A DNA stretch of 64,000 nucleotides from Coenobita brevimanus (GCA_032717465.1 CM064697.1:986001-1050000), one strand, 5' to 3'. Shown: positions 47,120 through 56,821, numbered from the stretch's first letter. The notes: generated by a model not told the origin, from the sequence alone. Program-made: numbers and translations.

Positions 47120-47400
47120 TATTCTTTGTAGTATACAAGCCAGACGATTTTCTTCAGCATGGGGCGACATCTTTTAGCGAAGGTGTTAACATCAAACCCC
47201 CCATTTACCACTCCAGTATAATGACGTCTTATTCCGTTTTTGTTATCCATCACATGATTTTGTTCAGCTAAGTGAAGAGGGTGACGATAATATGATCAGG
47301 TAACTACTTGGGATGTTATAAATAATTCCTTCACTCCGTAGACGTATTTTTCATATTATTCACTCTAGGAGACAATTTGTAAACCGTATTAGTTTGATGT
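47120..47400 (+). repeat. MITE-A fragments, three adjacent left arms
   Basis: AGCCAGACGATTTTCTTCAG + CATGGGGCGACATC (47140-47172); ACTCCAGTATAATGACGTCT, TTTTGTTATCCATCACATGA and TTTTGTTCAGCTAAGTGAAG (47210-47278); and ATTCCTTCACTCCGTAGACG + TATTTTTCATATTATTCACT (47326-47366). All three are in left-arm orientation. Confidence 0.5.
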
Positions 47401-47884
47401 ATAATTCATGAAGCGCAGTTCCCATTCTCCATTTATCTCTTTCATCATAACAGCCAGAAGGTTAGGACTCGGGAAACGCACGTGGGAAAGTGTTATTGAA
47501 ATATCTGATGTCAGCGTTAGATAGGCTACGTAGTTACATAAAGAAAATGGAGATTCCTTTTTATTCAATTTAAGGCCAGTGTTTTATGTTTTAGTACTCT
47601 TTTTTTCACATGATGCATGGAAAAAAATAATCACAACCGTAACCGCCTACGCATATGCATAAAAACACGGATATTACTTTTTATATACTTGGATACAATT
47701 TTTTATCGTTTTGGTTTTAGTGTTCCTTTTTCATATGTTGCTTGGAAAAAAAAATCACAACCGTAACCAAAGTCGGACTGGAGTTGTTCTCACTGTTTGT
47801 TACCTGTGTTGTGAAGCCCCAGGGATGCAAGGGCGTCCGCGTGCCTCTTGCTTCCTCCCTTACTGTTGTCTTTGTTGTATTTGT
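47401..47884. other. Non-repetitive stretch with one local duplication
   Basis: GGAAAAAAATAATCACAACC + GTAACCGCC (47620-47648) and GGAAAAAAAAATCACAACC + GTAACCAA (47741-47769) form a direct duplication about 120 bp apart, including flanking ACTTTTTATATACTTGG-type sequence. No gene seen. Confidence 0.5.
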
Positions 47885-48225
47885 TGTTGTAGAAGATGTT
47901 GTTGATGATGTTGATGTTGTTGTTGAAGAAGATATTGCTATTGAAGATGTTGAAGATGTTGCAGTTCAAGATTTTGTTGAAGATGCTGTTGTTTAAGATG
48001 TTAAAGATGTTGTTGAAGATTTTGTTACAGAGGTTTTTGTTGAAGATGTTGTTGATGAAGATACTGTTGAAGATGTTGTTGTTGAAGATGTTGTTGGTGA
48101 AGATGTTGTTGTTGAAGATGCTATTGTTGACGGTGTTGTTGTTGTTGTTGAGGATGTTGTTGAAGATTCTGTTGTTGAAGATGTGAAGATGATGATGTTG
48201 TTGATGTTTTTATTGCTATTGTCGT
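47885..48225 (+). repeat. Imperfect GAAGATGTTGTT minisatellite
   Basis: A 9-12-bp periodic run of GTTGAAGATGTTGTTGATGA variants. Asp/Glu/Val or Leu/Lys/Met frames across it are repeat translations. Confidence 0.9.
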
Positions 48226-48492
48226 TGTCGTTGTTTGTCCACTGAAATACCGATAACCAGGGGAACAGTCGTGATGAACTTTTGTCATTTTGTGTGATTC
48301 TTTGACCCCAGGAGGGAGTGATGTAAATTTTTGCTTAAGTCTGTGAGGGACCAGGGACACAGTGGTAACTTTGATCGCTAACTTTGTGAGGTTTGGCGGC
48401 GATGCGTGGTCTGCTGAGGGTCGCTTTGGCGATGGCATTCCTTGATATCATTGTAGAACAAACTCTCGTACTTGTTTTGGTGTTGTGATTGA

Positions 48493-48523
48493 TGTAGTTG
48501 TCGTCGTAGTAGTAGTGATAGTT

Positions 48524-48555
<32 letters not shown>

Positions 48556-48575
48556 TGTTGTTGTTGTTGTTGCTG
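48493..48575 (+). repeat. (GTA)n/(GTT)n trinucleotide repeat
   Basis: TAGTAGTAGTAG and TTGTTGTTGTTG units immediately before Rep-E copy 2, as at Rep-E copy 1. Confidence 0.92.
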
Positions 48576-48586
48576 TAGTATTAGGT

Positions 48587-48980
48587 GTTATTACCTCTGC
48601 CAACGAAGTTGGAGGAGGTTCCGTATTCGCCTATGTTTTCCAGTTTGTTTGTTTGTTTGTCCAGACGATATTTCTAAAAGTTCTCAATGAATGTTAATGA
48701 AATTTGGTAGAAGGTTGGGCTATGGGCCAAGAAAGAATTGATAAAAATTTGGGACGGATTGGGATCCTAGGTATCCTGCACGGGGTCTCCAAAAGCTTTC
48801 AATTAATTTCAATAATATTTTGTGGAAGAGTGAGACATGGGTCAAGGAACAATTGATTAAATTTGGGGGCGAATCCGGGTCCTATGTATTCCAGACAATA
48901 TCTCCACGGATCCGGATCCGGATCTTTTTTAATGGCAGTGTCATTGGCGGAGGTATGCGCTCTCTGAGTGCTTTCTAGTT
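48587..48980 (+). repeat. Rep-E dispersed repeat, copy 2
   Basis: TTACCTCTGCCAACGAAGTT, GTTTGTTTGTTTGTCC, ATGAAATTTGGTAGAAGGTT, a second GGAAGAGTGAGACATGGGTC + AAGGAACAATTGATTAAATT block, ACGGATCCGGATCCGGATCT, and the end TTGGCGGAGGTATGCGCTCT + CTGAGTGCTTTCTAGTT. The central block is duplicated, making this copy longer than a single unit. The terminal sequence is the exact inverse of the start of copy 3 (58791). Confidence 0.78.
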
Positions 48981-49252
48981 GTTGCTGTATTGGTAGTAGT
49001 TTTTGGAAGTAGTTGTAGTTGTTGTTATTGTTACTGTTGTTGTATTTGTTTCTGTACTGTAGGGTGAATGCATATTATTGCATAATGAAATTAAAATACC
49101 AATGCCAGTTTTTTTTATTTAATGTGTATTACCGTAAAACTAATTGATTGCTGAGGCGAAAGGCAAATAACAGTTAGCTTATTAAAGTGCGATTTTGTAA
49201 TTAGAGAGGTAGGAAGCAGCCACCACTCTGCTCTCCATCACACCCACTACTC
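48981..49252. other. GT-rich start, then AT-rich; nothing recognised
   Basis: GTTGTTGCTGTATTGG and TAGTTGTTGTTATTG-type degenerate trinucleotides to about 49050, then ordinary sequence. Confidence 0.45.
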
Positions 49253-49460
49253 TTCGTTTAGTTTAACAAGGCGGAGATTTTTGTCCTTAGCAGTGTATTT
49301 ACTTCAACTTAGTGGCAGAATGAGACAGTATTGTGGCTCAGCATGCTTTCTTTTTAACTTTTTTGTGACTAGCACTATTTTCTTGCGTTAATCTCTTAGT
49401 TACAGCTACAGAGTCAACCTGGAGGGACGACATTTTTATGCCTAGTAGAAGTAAACAGAG
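49253..49460 (+). mobile_element. MITE-B copy 4
   Basis: TCGTTTAGTTTAACAAGGCG + GAGATTTTTGTCC at the left, ACTTAGTGGCAGAATGAGAC + AGTATTGTGGCTCAG in the body, and GGAGGGACGACATTTTTATG + CCTAGTAGAAGTAAACAG at the right. Same block order as the other MITE-B copies; the body is better preserved than the inverted repeats. Confidence 0.65.
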
Positions 49461-49559
49461 TATAAGATCAGAGAAGCATGTAGGCACACCTATTTTGTTA
49501 GCATCAAAGGCACTTAGTTTTATTACAGTGCGTTGATGAATGCAGAATAGGATACACTG

Positions 49560-49771
49560 TTAATCCCTACAGTCAGAGGGCTTTACTGCTATCGCTGCCT
49601 CTGGACGAGTTTACTCATCTTTAAAGAAGCTCCGAAGTTGATAGCATAGAATCCATAGATATAGCCTTAATGATTTGCTTTCATACGAGTTGAATAAAAT
49701 AGCTCAGTAAAATCGTCTGGTAGTGCTGTGATGGAAAGTGGAAAATAGGTCATCATATTGAAGAGGTTAAT
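49560..49771 (+). mobile_element. MITE-A element, full length (about 212 bp)
   Basis: Starts TTAATCCCTACAGTCAGAGG and ends CATATTGAAGAGGTTAA, with TTAA at both boundaries. The core reads CTCTGGACGAGTTTACTCAT, with the opposing GAGTTGAATAAAATAGCTCA + GTAAAATCGTCTGG. The opposing arm has a local duplication of AATAAAAT...AAATCGTC. Its length nearly equals the copy at 42142-42354. Confidence 0.75.
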
Positions 49772-50804
49772 CCCTAAACCACAAGCTTTGTTGCTGGATC
49801 TGTTAATTATTCATTCCTTTAATGCCACCTCAGGAGAGTAGAAACATGCGGGTAGGCTTCTGAGTCCCAGCGTTTAAAGTGACAGAGACCAGCCGTTGAT
49901 CTCTGAGTGGTTTTATGTGCGCGGTGAGTCCCAGCCAAGTCTCGGTTGTAAATACTTTAGAGTTGTCCCGGCCACGAGAGTTGATGGTATCAGTTTTAAC
50001 TGTGTCATGCTCCCGCTTTCTTTATCAGATTAATAAAATCATATGGTATTGTCTAGAATAAAAACGAGTGTTTTCTTGACCATGACAGGATTAAAAGAGA
50101 AAGAAACTGAAGGAAAATGTACAGACAAATTTAGAAAAGGATGTAAGCTGACATAAATAATGAAAAAGTAAATCGGTACAAGAAAAATAAACGTAGTACT
50201 AAGACACACAACATATAACATTTAAAAGATGAAAATGCCATAGAAGTAGGTGAATTTAATAAAGAGGAATGAACTGTGAAAGCAGAAGTAGGAGCGAGGA
50301 TTTACTTCGGTAGCGTTATACACGGCTGTATCACACACACACAGCCTACTATGACCTGTCGTAAGCATAAACCGATGAACTCCGTCAAAAACCTTCGGTT
50401 AACATGTTAGCTGGACGCTGCCAAGTACTGCACTGACTTGGTTGGCACTCATGTGCCCACTTGCGCTCGCACCGGCCTGAACTGGACACTGGCTGGCTGG
50501 AATCAGTCTGTCGCCACTATGCACTAGGCATTGATAGAAAGAGTACTGAGTGTATAAGAAGTACAGCATATTGATTGTTCTTAAGGAACGGAAAGACTAT
50601 TTCCGGAGTGGAGTGACCACTTAAGGGGTGTTGTATTGTTTGAGAAATGGATTAACAATACTTGCTTGAGAAGTTGTTGTAGGTGTTGTTGTTGTTGTTG
50701 CCTCAAGCCCATAAGAAGACTGGCATTAAGTTACTTAAGGGTGGGATGAGAGTAAGGTTTGCATAATCATTTCCGCCAAAGAAAGCCATAATTATAATGT
50801 AGTT
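49772..50804. other. About 1 kb without recognised genes
   Basis: AT-rich, with TTGTTGTTGTTGTTG at 50684-50699. A run of A-rich sequence spans 50085-50290. CAGCCAAGTCTCGGTTGTAA and similar pieces may be repeat derived. No coding support. Confidence 0.45.
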
Positions 50805-50966
50805 TGTGCCGTTAAACGATTTTCTTAAGTGGAGACCCCTGTTAGCGAAGGGTGTGGCAAAGTCTATATATAATCCCTCCAATTTGAAAATCTCTCCTTA
50901 TCTGAATAAAATCGCCTGGAGATACTAATTAACTGTAAAATACGTCACGGTATTGAATAGGTTACG
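50805..50966 (+). mobile_element. MITE-A element (left end missing)
   Basis: TTAAACGATTTTCTTAAGTG, then TCCCTCCAATTTGAAAATCT, CTCCTTATCTGAATAAAATC, GCCTGGAGATACTAATTAAC and TACGTCACGGTATTGAATAG + GTTACGG. The right end carries GTTACG where TTAA is expected and continues directly into a tandem array. Confidence 0.68.
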
Positions 50967-51170
50967 GAATAGAAAATGGTAACTGATGGAGTGGAATAAG
51001 AGATAGCACGTTAACAAATAAACCACTGAATTGAAGTGGTTACGGGTTAGTGTGGAGTAATTAAAGGAGTGGAGTAGAACAGAGACCATTAGAAAATAAG
51101 TTACCGTATTGCAGGGGTTACGGGTTAGAAGAATAACTGAAAGAGTGAAGTAAGAAGAGAGGACATAACA
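50937..51170 (+). repeat. 77-bp tandem array seeded by a MITE-A right end (3 units)
   Basis: Units start at 50937, 51016 and 51093. Each begins with a MITE-A terminus (AAAATACGTCACGGTATTGA, AAATAAACCACTGAATTGAA, AAAATAAGTTACCGTATTGC), then GGTTACGG and a shared flank TAACTGATGGAGTGGAATAA / TAATTAAAGGAGTGGAGTAG / TAACTGAAAGAGTGAAGTAA. The terminus and about 50 bp of flanking DNA have been triplicated. Confidence 0.75.
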
Positions 51171-51259
51171 GTAGCTTGAAACCTGCTGTGTGGGAGCTAT
51201 TTATGAACGAGGGCATTGTGACGCTAGGTACGCTGGGCTAAGGCGGGTCCATTCAGTGG

Positions 51260-51268
51260 TGGAGAGAG

Positions 51269-51319
<51 letters not shown>

Positions 51320-51391
51320 TGCTATCCAAAGAAGGGGACGGTGTGTAGAGAGAGGAAGACTGTAATTAAAGAGAGGCAGAGGGTGAGTTGA

Positions 51392-51425
<34 letters not shown>
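51260..51425 (+). repeat. (GA)n microsatellites
   Basis: 51260-51315 (with AAAG interruptions) and 51398-51423, separated by purine-rich sequence. Confidence 0.93.
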
Positions 51426-51427
<2 letters not shown>

Positions 51428-51534
51428 TGATAGAAATGCTTAATGCCTGTAGTACTGGTAGTTAGGTGGTAGTAGTAGTAGTAGGAACTGCAAAACTGTA
51501 GCCACAGGTTCCTATGAATCCGAACCCATTAAAT

Positions 51535-51665
51535 TGAAAGTTAAAGTTACCCCCCTCCTGCAGTTCACCATCCCCCTTTTAGGAGATAGGGAGGGAGTTG
51601 AGGGGCGTTCGCATAACCAGGCAGCGGAGCCTCCTAGCTGTGTCAGTACCACCGCACGAAAGCGT
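51535..51665 (-). repeat. Rep-D dispersed repeat, copy 3 (inverted)
   Basis: On the minus strand: CCTGGTTATGCGAACGCCCC + TCAACTCCCTCCCTATCTCC, AAAAGGGGGATGGTGAACTG + CAGGAGGGGGG, then ATTTAATGGGTTCGGATTC. This aligns with CGGTTATACAAACGTCCCTC + AGCTCCCTCGCCG and AGGATGGTGAATTGCAGGAG of copy 1. The shared frame reads CERPSTPSLSPKRGMVNCRR. Confidence 0.65.
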
Positions 51666-51710
51666 CCCTCTCCAGCCTAGACGATAAATACAGTTTGTGG
51701 AGGTATTAAT

Positions 51711-51713
<3 letters not shown>

Positions 51714-51748
<35 letters not shown>
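51714..51748 (+). repeat. (GA)17 microsatellite
   Basis: An uninterrupted run. Confidence 0.96.
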
Positions 51749-51752
<4 letters not shown>

Positions 51753-51789
51753 CACAGGTAAGCCCGGTATTAAAGGAGATCCAACCAGA

Positions 51790-52500
51790 ACCGTACCCTG
51801 TTTCCTCTTAGCTTTCCCCTCCCCTCTTCTGACACTCCTCGTCCCTGCCTTCTTCGCTTAGTGCCTCTCCATTTCTTCCCTTTCATATGTTTCCTTCTTT
51901 GTTCCCCAAATATATCTGTCTCCCTTCCCTTCCCTTCCCACCCTTCACCTCTTACTCCTTCCCATTCCATCCTTGTTCTCTTCTCACAATATTTTACTTC
52001 TTTCAGTTTCCCACGTTCTCTTTCCCTTGCCCATCTCCAACATTCATCCCTCTTCCCTCACCCTCCACTTTAATTCCTCTCTTCTTCCCCCTTCCCCTAC
52101 CTTTGCGATTCCCCCTCCCTTTGCCCTTACCTCTCCTCACTCCTCTTTCTCCCTCTTTCCCTCTATCCCTTTTCTCTTCCCTGCCGTTCATCCCTTCCTC
52201 GCCCTGCCATTCCCGTTCCTTCTTCCCCTTCCTTATTATATCTTTCCCTCTCTTCTTATCCTTTCTGTTCCCTTTCCCTGACCTGTCCTCACTTTTTCTC
52301 GCGTTCCGTACCATGATTTCCCCCCTTCCCTCGCCCCCTCAACTTTCGATAGTACATTCCCCTCCCCTCCTCTCCCTTTCCCTCTCCTCCTTTCCCCTCC
52401 CCTCCTCTCCCTTTCCCTCTCCTCCTTTCCCCTCCCCTCCCCTCCCCTCCCTTCCCCTCTCCTCCTTTCCCCTCCCCATCCCTCCCCCAACCCACTCCTG
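51790..52500 (+). repeat. Polypyrimidine tract with CCCCTCCCCTCTCCTTT minisatellite
   Basis: C/T-rich plus strand. From about 52355 to 52480 it becomes a regular CCTCTCCTCCTTTCCCCTCC repeat. Ser/Pro/Phe/Leu frames (plus) and Gly/Glu/Arg frames (minus) are artefacts. Confidence 0.9.
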
Positions 52501-52564
52501 AGTTATCGGCATGTGATTTTGCAAGTATTATACATAGTTAACCTTCAGTGTGCAACATTAACTC

Positions 52565-52690
52565 TTGTTTGCCTGTCTGTTTGCCTGTCTGTCTGCGTAT
52601 CAGGTTATTTATCTGGCTGTCCGTCAATCTGTCAGTCCATCTATCTACCTGTCTGTATCTGTCTATATCTATCTGTCTATCCACTTATCA
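52565..52690 (+). repeat. Degenerate (TCTG/TATC)n tetranucleotide
   Basis: CTGTCTGTTTGCCTGTCTGT and CTGTCTATATCTATCTGTCT. Confidence 0.85.
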
Positions 52691-52999
52691 CATTTTCCCG
52701 TAGGGGCCCAGGGTTAGTCTCCTTAGTCCTGATATTTAAGGCTATGGTAACCTGCCTCGGTCGCTGTTGATTTATGGCGAGCAATAAACCCCAGCCACCC
52801 GTCAGTTGGAAACCCTTACGGACTCCTTCAGTTTCGTTTGGAGTATCTTAACCCACCAGACCACCAAGTGTCCCTTTGCTTATATGGTTATCGCCAAACA
52901 CAGCAAATGGTTTCTTAGGATGAAAGGAAACCATCTGGCTTGTTATCCATTGTAGAATCACCTGAAGACAGCACTGCATAGAGTGCGTGGATGGTGGGC
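52691..52999. other. Non-repetitive stretch, nothing recognised
   Basis: No simple repeats; no supported frame. Confidence 0.4.
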
Positions 53000-53415
53000 G
53001 CCATCACCTACTTAACATAATTATCCAGGAGAAACATAAGCAGATGAATACTGTAAAAGCATTAGCAAATTTAAGCAAAAGACACACGTAACAATCACAT
53101 CTAAACAAGAAACACGAGAAACAGTGACTTAAACACGTTTGAAGAGCACAAACAGAACACCTTAACAAATACATAGTGTCATTCATGTCTAAACAGCAAA
53201 ACACACAGTTCTTAAAGACACATGGGGACTAAAACTTATCTAAACATCTAAACAGCAGAAACAGAATGCGGTAATACCCTTACACATTCATAGTGACATA
53301 AGCATCTCTCATCAGCAGACACACAATGCCATAACTATAATTATAGACAACGTAGCACACCACAGCAAACACAACAAAGGATAATATTAACACAGCGGAA
53401 ACACAACATATCACT

Positions 53416-53460
<45 letters not shown>
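53000..53460 (+). repeat. A/C-rich satellite-like array, segment 1, with (CA)21
   Basis: CCTTAACAAATACATAGTGT + CATTCATGTCTAAACAGC (about 53160) and CCCTTACACATTCATAGTGA + CATAAGCATC (about 53276) repeat about 118 bp apart, with CAGCAAAACACACAG and CAGCAGACACACAATG between them. A (CA)n run closes the segment (53418-53459). Confidence 0.65.
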
Positions 53461-53565
53461 AAACTCATTCCCTGCTAGTAGTTTCCCGTAGGTGAATAAA
53501 CTAGTGCTGTGGTAGCGGGAATAAGATACTAAAGTTCTCTAAAGAGCTTTCACTCAGGAAAAATG

Positions 53566-53781
53566 CTCCCTTTCAGTCCAGCAACCTATTATAATTTTCT
53601 GCTTGGTGTTTAGGACGATTTTATTCAGCTTAGAGGAGACGTCTTGTGGTGTAGGGGATGGTGGAGACAACATCTTACTTCCCTATCGAAAAACTAGCCC
53701 TGAAATATCCTAAAATTGTCAGAAGAGAGTAAGAACAAAGCAGACAATACGCCATCCCTGTAAAGAGACGAAATGGATTAA
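53566..53781 (+). mobile_element. MITE-A element, near complete (about 215 bp)
   Basis: Left CTCCCTTTCAGTCCAGCAAC, core TTTAGGACGATTTTATTCAG + CTTAGAGGAGACG, right arm CCTGAAATATCCTAAAATTG + TCAGAAGAGAGTAAGAACAA, right end GAGACGAAATGGATTAAG. It sits within the A/C-rich array zone. Confidence 0.72.
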
Positions 53782-53849
53782 GCTCCACATGAGAAGTACA
53801 TTTTGAGATGAGAAAACAAGATTATTCCTCTGACGACGAAAGGAATATT

Positions 53850-54015
53850 TGCAGTGTTATTCTGGCTACTACCAGACGATTTGTTTTTTCCAGCGTAAGA
53901 ATGACCCCTCGTATGAGAGTTAAAAAATCTCCACCTACTAACGATGATGGCAGTATTTACCACTGTTATTATTGCCACACCCGAACGATTATACTCAGCT
54001 AGAAGTGGCCGTTTG
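53850..54015 (+). repeat. MITE-A fragments, two left arms
   Basis: GTTATTCTGGCTACTACCAG + ACGATTTGTTTTTTCCAGCG (53857-53896) and CACTGTTATTATTGCCACAC + CCGAACGATTATACTCAGCT (53961-54000), about 104 bp apart. Confidence 0.55.
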
Positions 54016-54039
54016 TTATGATGGTTCCTCTATAGAAAA

Positions 54040-54379
54040 ATAGTAAATAGAAAAATAATAACAGCACCACCAGTAGTACGTCACAACACAAACACAATAA
54101 AAAAATGTATAACACGTATATGAGGACATGCACTACAAACTGTAACATGAACATTTTTAATTAACAAACAACACAACAAACGCAAAAAATTAGTACTGCG
54201 GCACATACAAAATAATAAAACATTACACCACAGCGCAGTATAAAGAATAAAGCAACATTAAAAATAACAAGCAAACACACACAGAAAATAACACACATAT
54301 TAGTTCCATCAACGCCAGTCAGCTCATCCATAAGCACCAGACAACCACTACAGAAAAAGAAATCATCATCATCATCATC
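54040..54379 (+). repeat. A/C-rich satellite-like array, segment 2
   Basis: AATAACAGCACCACCAGTAG, ATTAACAAACAACACAACAA and CAACGCCAGTCAGCTCATCC + ATAAGCACCAGACAACCAC. The last block recurs as CAGTACCAGTCAGCTTAGCC + ATAAACACTAGAGTATCAC at 56289. Confidence 0.6.
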
Positions 54380-54748
54380 TTAATAATAATAATGATCTAT
54401 CTATCTATCTATCTATAGCCCGACGCCCTAATCCCGCAAAGGGTGGCCGCAGATAAAACGCCTCCAAGTCACTCTGTCACCCACCAATTGACTACCCTCC
54501 CCCCAACTCACCCCCCCCTCCCTCATATACCTCTCAACTCCATCCCTCCACCTCATCCTCGGTCTACCCCTCCCTCTCCCTCCCTCCACCTCACCTACAT
54601 ACACCCTCTTAGTCAGTCTTTCATTCTCCATTCTCTCCACATGTCCAAACCACCTCAGTGTATTTCTCCTAATCTTTTCAACCACATCCACATCTACCCC
54701 ACAACGTTCCTTCTCTTCTTCATTCGTCAACCTGTCCCTCCACGTCAC
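54380..54748 (-). mobile_element. LINE (endonuclease/RT type) C-terminal fragment with (ATCT)n tail
   Basis: An intact minus-strand frame of 106 codons (54748 to 54428) starts MTWRDRLTNEE and contains RNTLRWFGHVERM (residues 28-40) and GGRGRGRPRMRWRDG (residues 56-70). These are the hallmark C-terminal motifs of endonuclease/reverse transcriptase ORFs of several animal LINE clades. After the stop, about 10 bp of 3' sequence lead to (ATCT)n at 54395-54417, the likely 3' tail microsatellite. The 5' break lies immediately before TWRDRL, where the flanking satellite resumes, so the copy is strongly 5'-truncated. The uninterrupted frame suggests a younger insertion than the two other LINEs here. 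Confidence 0.85.
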
Positions 54749-54965
54749 ATATACAGAACATACATAAACAGAACATTAAAAATAACACGACGCCAATACA
54801 TCCGCCAAAAATGCCACCCAAACAAGCTCACTGCATTCCATTATCTCAAATCAGTATTACCGTAAACACTCGACAATTACAGCAACAAAGAAGAAATAAT
54901 TAAAGCAGCAAACACAGGCTCAGCCCAAAACCCATCACGATAAAAACATTGGAATTCATGGTGGC
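54749..54965 (+). repeat. A/C-rich satellite-like array, segment 3
   Basis: Resumes directly after the LINE: AAGCTCACTGCATTCCATTA + TCTCAAATCAGTATTACC matches AAAGCACTGCATTCTATGAC + CGCAAATCAATATAACC at 56380-56416, and GTAAACACTCGACAATTACA + GCAACAAAG matches the CCATAAACACTAGAGTATCA + CAG block at 56307. Confidence 0.65.
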
Positions 54966-55399
54966 AGACCGGCTTGATCATAAACACTCGATCATTGGTT
55001 TTCAGACTAGGGTCCTCGCATCCCTGGGGATCCAATGGACGATTCCTGCAATATAATGAAATTGTCGGAAATATTCTGTCTTCTGTCTATCTGTGTCTTT
55101 GTATATGTATGTATATTTTTCAGTATGCATGTATGTCCTAAGGCAGTGATATACCACATAACTAGTGCAGATGAGTACAGTACAACATATGCAGACAGAT
55201 TTTAAGTAATTTTCTTTAATGTGTTCGACTTTGGGCAAAGGTTTCAAAGCCTGTCCCCAAGGCCCATTAGTCCTCCTACATACCACACACCTCCACATGT
55301 CACCACTTCGGAACTAACACTAACCGTCCATATTGAATACATGCTAGGGCTGTCTCATACAGGACTGGTGTACTGGTATTAACACACTACAATACACAG
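54966..55399. other. Unique-looking insert within the array zone
   Basis: TATGTATGTATATTTTTCAG-type sequence near 55107; otherwise no features. Confidence 0.4.
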
Positions 55400-55950
55400 G
55401 TCGACCATCTGACCTTACTCTGTACTCTTGACCTCTGATTTTCAAAATCGACTCGTTTCAGCCCTGACATACCCTGACCTATTCCGCCAAATTGATTTAT
55501 ATCGGATAAAAACTATGTTGACCCAGCCATGTGACCATGACCGTTTACCGATTTCTAATAAATAATAGGGCAAGCCCGTGGATGACATTCACCCATCCAG
55601 ACAGGTTTGGCCCAGATGTAACCAAAACTGCTTGTTATTTTGTTCGCACACAGGCACACAGGCACACAGGCACACACGGGTCGAAATTTGACCTTGCCGT
55701 GTGACCCGAACCTTTAACTCTTCACAAAATCGATTTTTTTTTTTTTTTCATTCGTGCCTTATCCTCAACACTTCCACAGAGCTTGATCTAAGTTGGATAA
55801 AAAAAAATTAAGCTGACCTTTCTATTTGACCTTGACCTTTAACTTGTTGCTTTCAAAAACATCAAGTCAACTAATGGTTGACCCTCAGCTCCTTCAGCAA
55901 ATATGGATAAGTTGGATCAACACTGTGAGCAAACAAGTACACTGCAACTC
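55400..55950 (+). repeat. Dispersed/tandem repeat (TTGACCTTGACCTTTAACTT)
   Basis: Three diverged units with TGACCNTG(A/T)CC...TTTAAC, AAAATCGAYT or AAAACATCAAGTC, CCTCAACACTTCCACAGAGC / CCTCAGCTCCTTCAGCAAAT, and TAAGTTGGATAAAAA. Spacing is about 120-250 bp. A small 10-bp array (CACAGGCACA) lies at 55646-55680. Confidence 0.6.
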
Positions 55951-55971
55951 AGTCACTTACATACTCTCCTG

Positions 55972-56095
55972 CAGGTGGTTCCCAAACTTACTTAGTCAAA
56001 CAGTGGCAGAGCGAGATGAGATGCTTGTATTTTTGTTTTGTGAAGTTGGGGAGTGGGCTCTGCGGCCAGGCAACAGGAAAGTTTGAAGAACACTG
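55972..56095 (+). mobile_element. Small hAT-like inverted-repeat element
   Basis: Starts CAGGTGGTTCCCAAAC and ends GTTTGAAGAACACTG, whose reverse complement is CAGTGTTCTTCAAAC. The CAGTGGTTCYCAAAC-type end is typical of hAT-derived non-autonomous elements. The expected 8-bp target duplication is not evident, so the assignment is tentative. Confidence 0.4.
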
Positions 56096-56515
56096 CGCTA
56101 GACAACCGCAGCAGTAAAGTGACAACAGCAGTTACAAACATTCAACACATCAAGACAAACACACCGTCTGCATCCCACCAGCGCATGTCTGTATAGCCTT
56201 AAACACTTGATAACCACAACAACAAACAAAAACACTAGCAAAGGACACAGAATAATTTCAAACAGGACATAACACACAGTACGCCCGGTCAGTACCAGTC
56301 AGCTTAGCCATAAACACTAGAGTATCACAGTAAGAAACAAAAATATAACACAGCATAAACAGAAATTGACACCATAACAAAAGCACTGCATTCTATGACC
56401 GCAAATCAATATAACCCCGCCATGCACACACAGCAGCCATAGCGGAAGACCAAATCAACTACCGGCATATGCCCAGGATAAGCACAAACAAAATTCAGAA
56501 ATAAACACACAGAAT
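56096..56515 (+). repeat. A/C-rich satellite-like array, segment 4
   Basis: ACAACCGCAGCAGTAAAGTG, CTTAAACACTTGATAACCAC + AACAACAAAC, CAGTCAGCTTAGCCATAAAC and AAAGCACTGCATTCTATGAC repeat blocks of segments 2 and 3. Confidence 0.6.
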
Positions 56516-56781
56516 TGCTTTTTCTCTTAGCTTTGGAGTCATTCTTTCACGTCTGCCTTTGCGATTTGTTTTTGCATTTGAAATTGTGCTGAAGAGAGAT
56601 GCCTTTCTTAGTGTTTATCCTAATCTGACTACACTTGGTTGTAAACTAATATGAAAGAGGGTTACGGATCTTTATCAGGTAATAGTAAATGCTCTATAAT
56701 AACTACCACAGTATCTACCTATCTATCTATCTATCCATTTAGATAGAGAGAGAAATAGAAACAGACTTACAAACAAATGTG

Positions 56782-56784
<3 letters not shown>
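56516..56784. other. Short unique stretch ending in (TATC)n
   Basis: Only a short CTATCTATCTATCTATCC run (56716-56735) was noted. Confidence 0.45.

Positions 56785-56821
<37 letters not shown>

Noticed and set aside
47742..48186. Asp/Glu/Val or Leu/Lys/Met repeat frames
   Set aside because: Translation of the GAAGATGTTGTT minisatellite in different phases.
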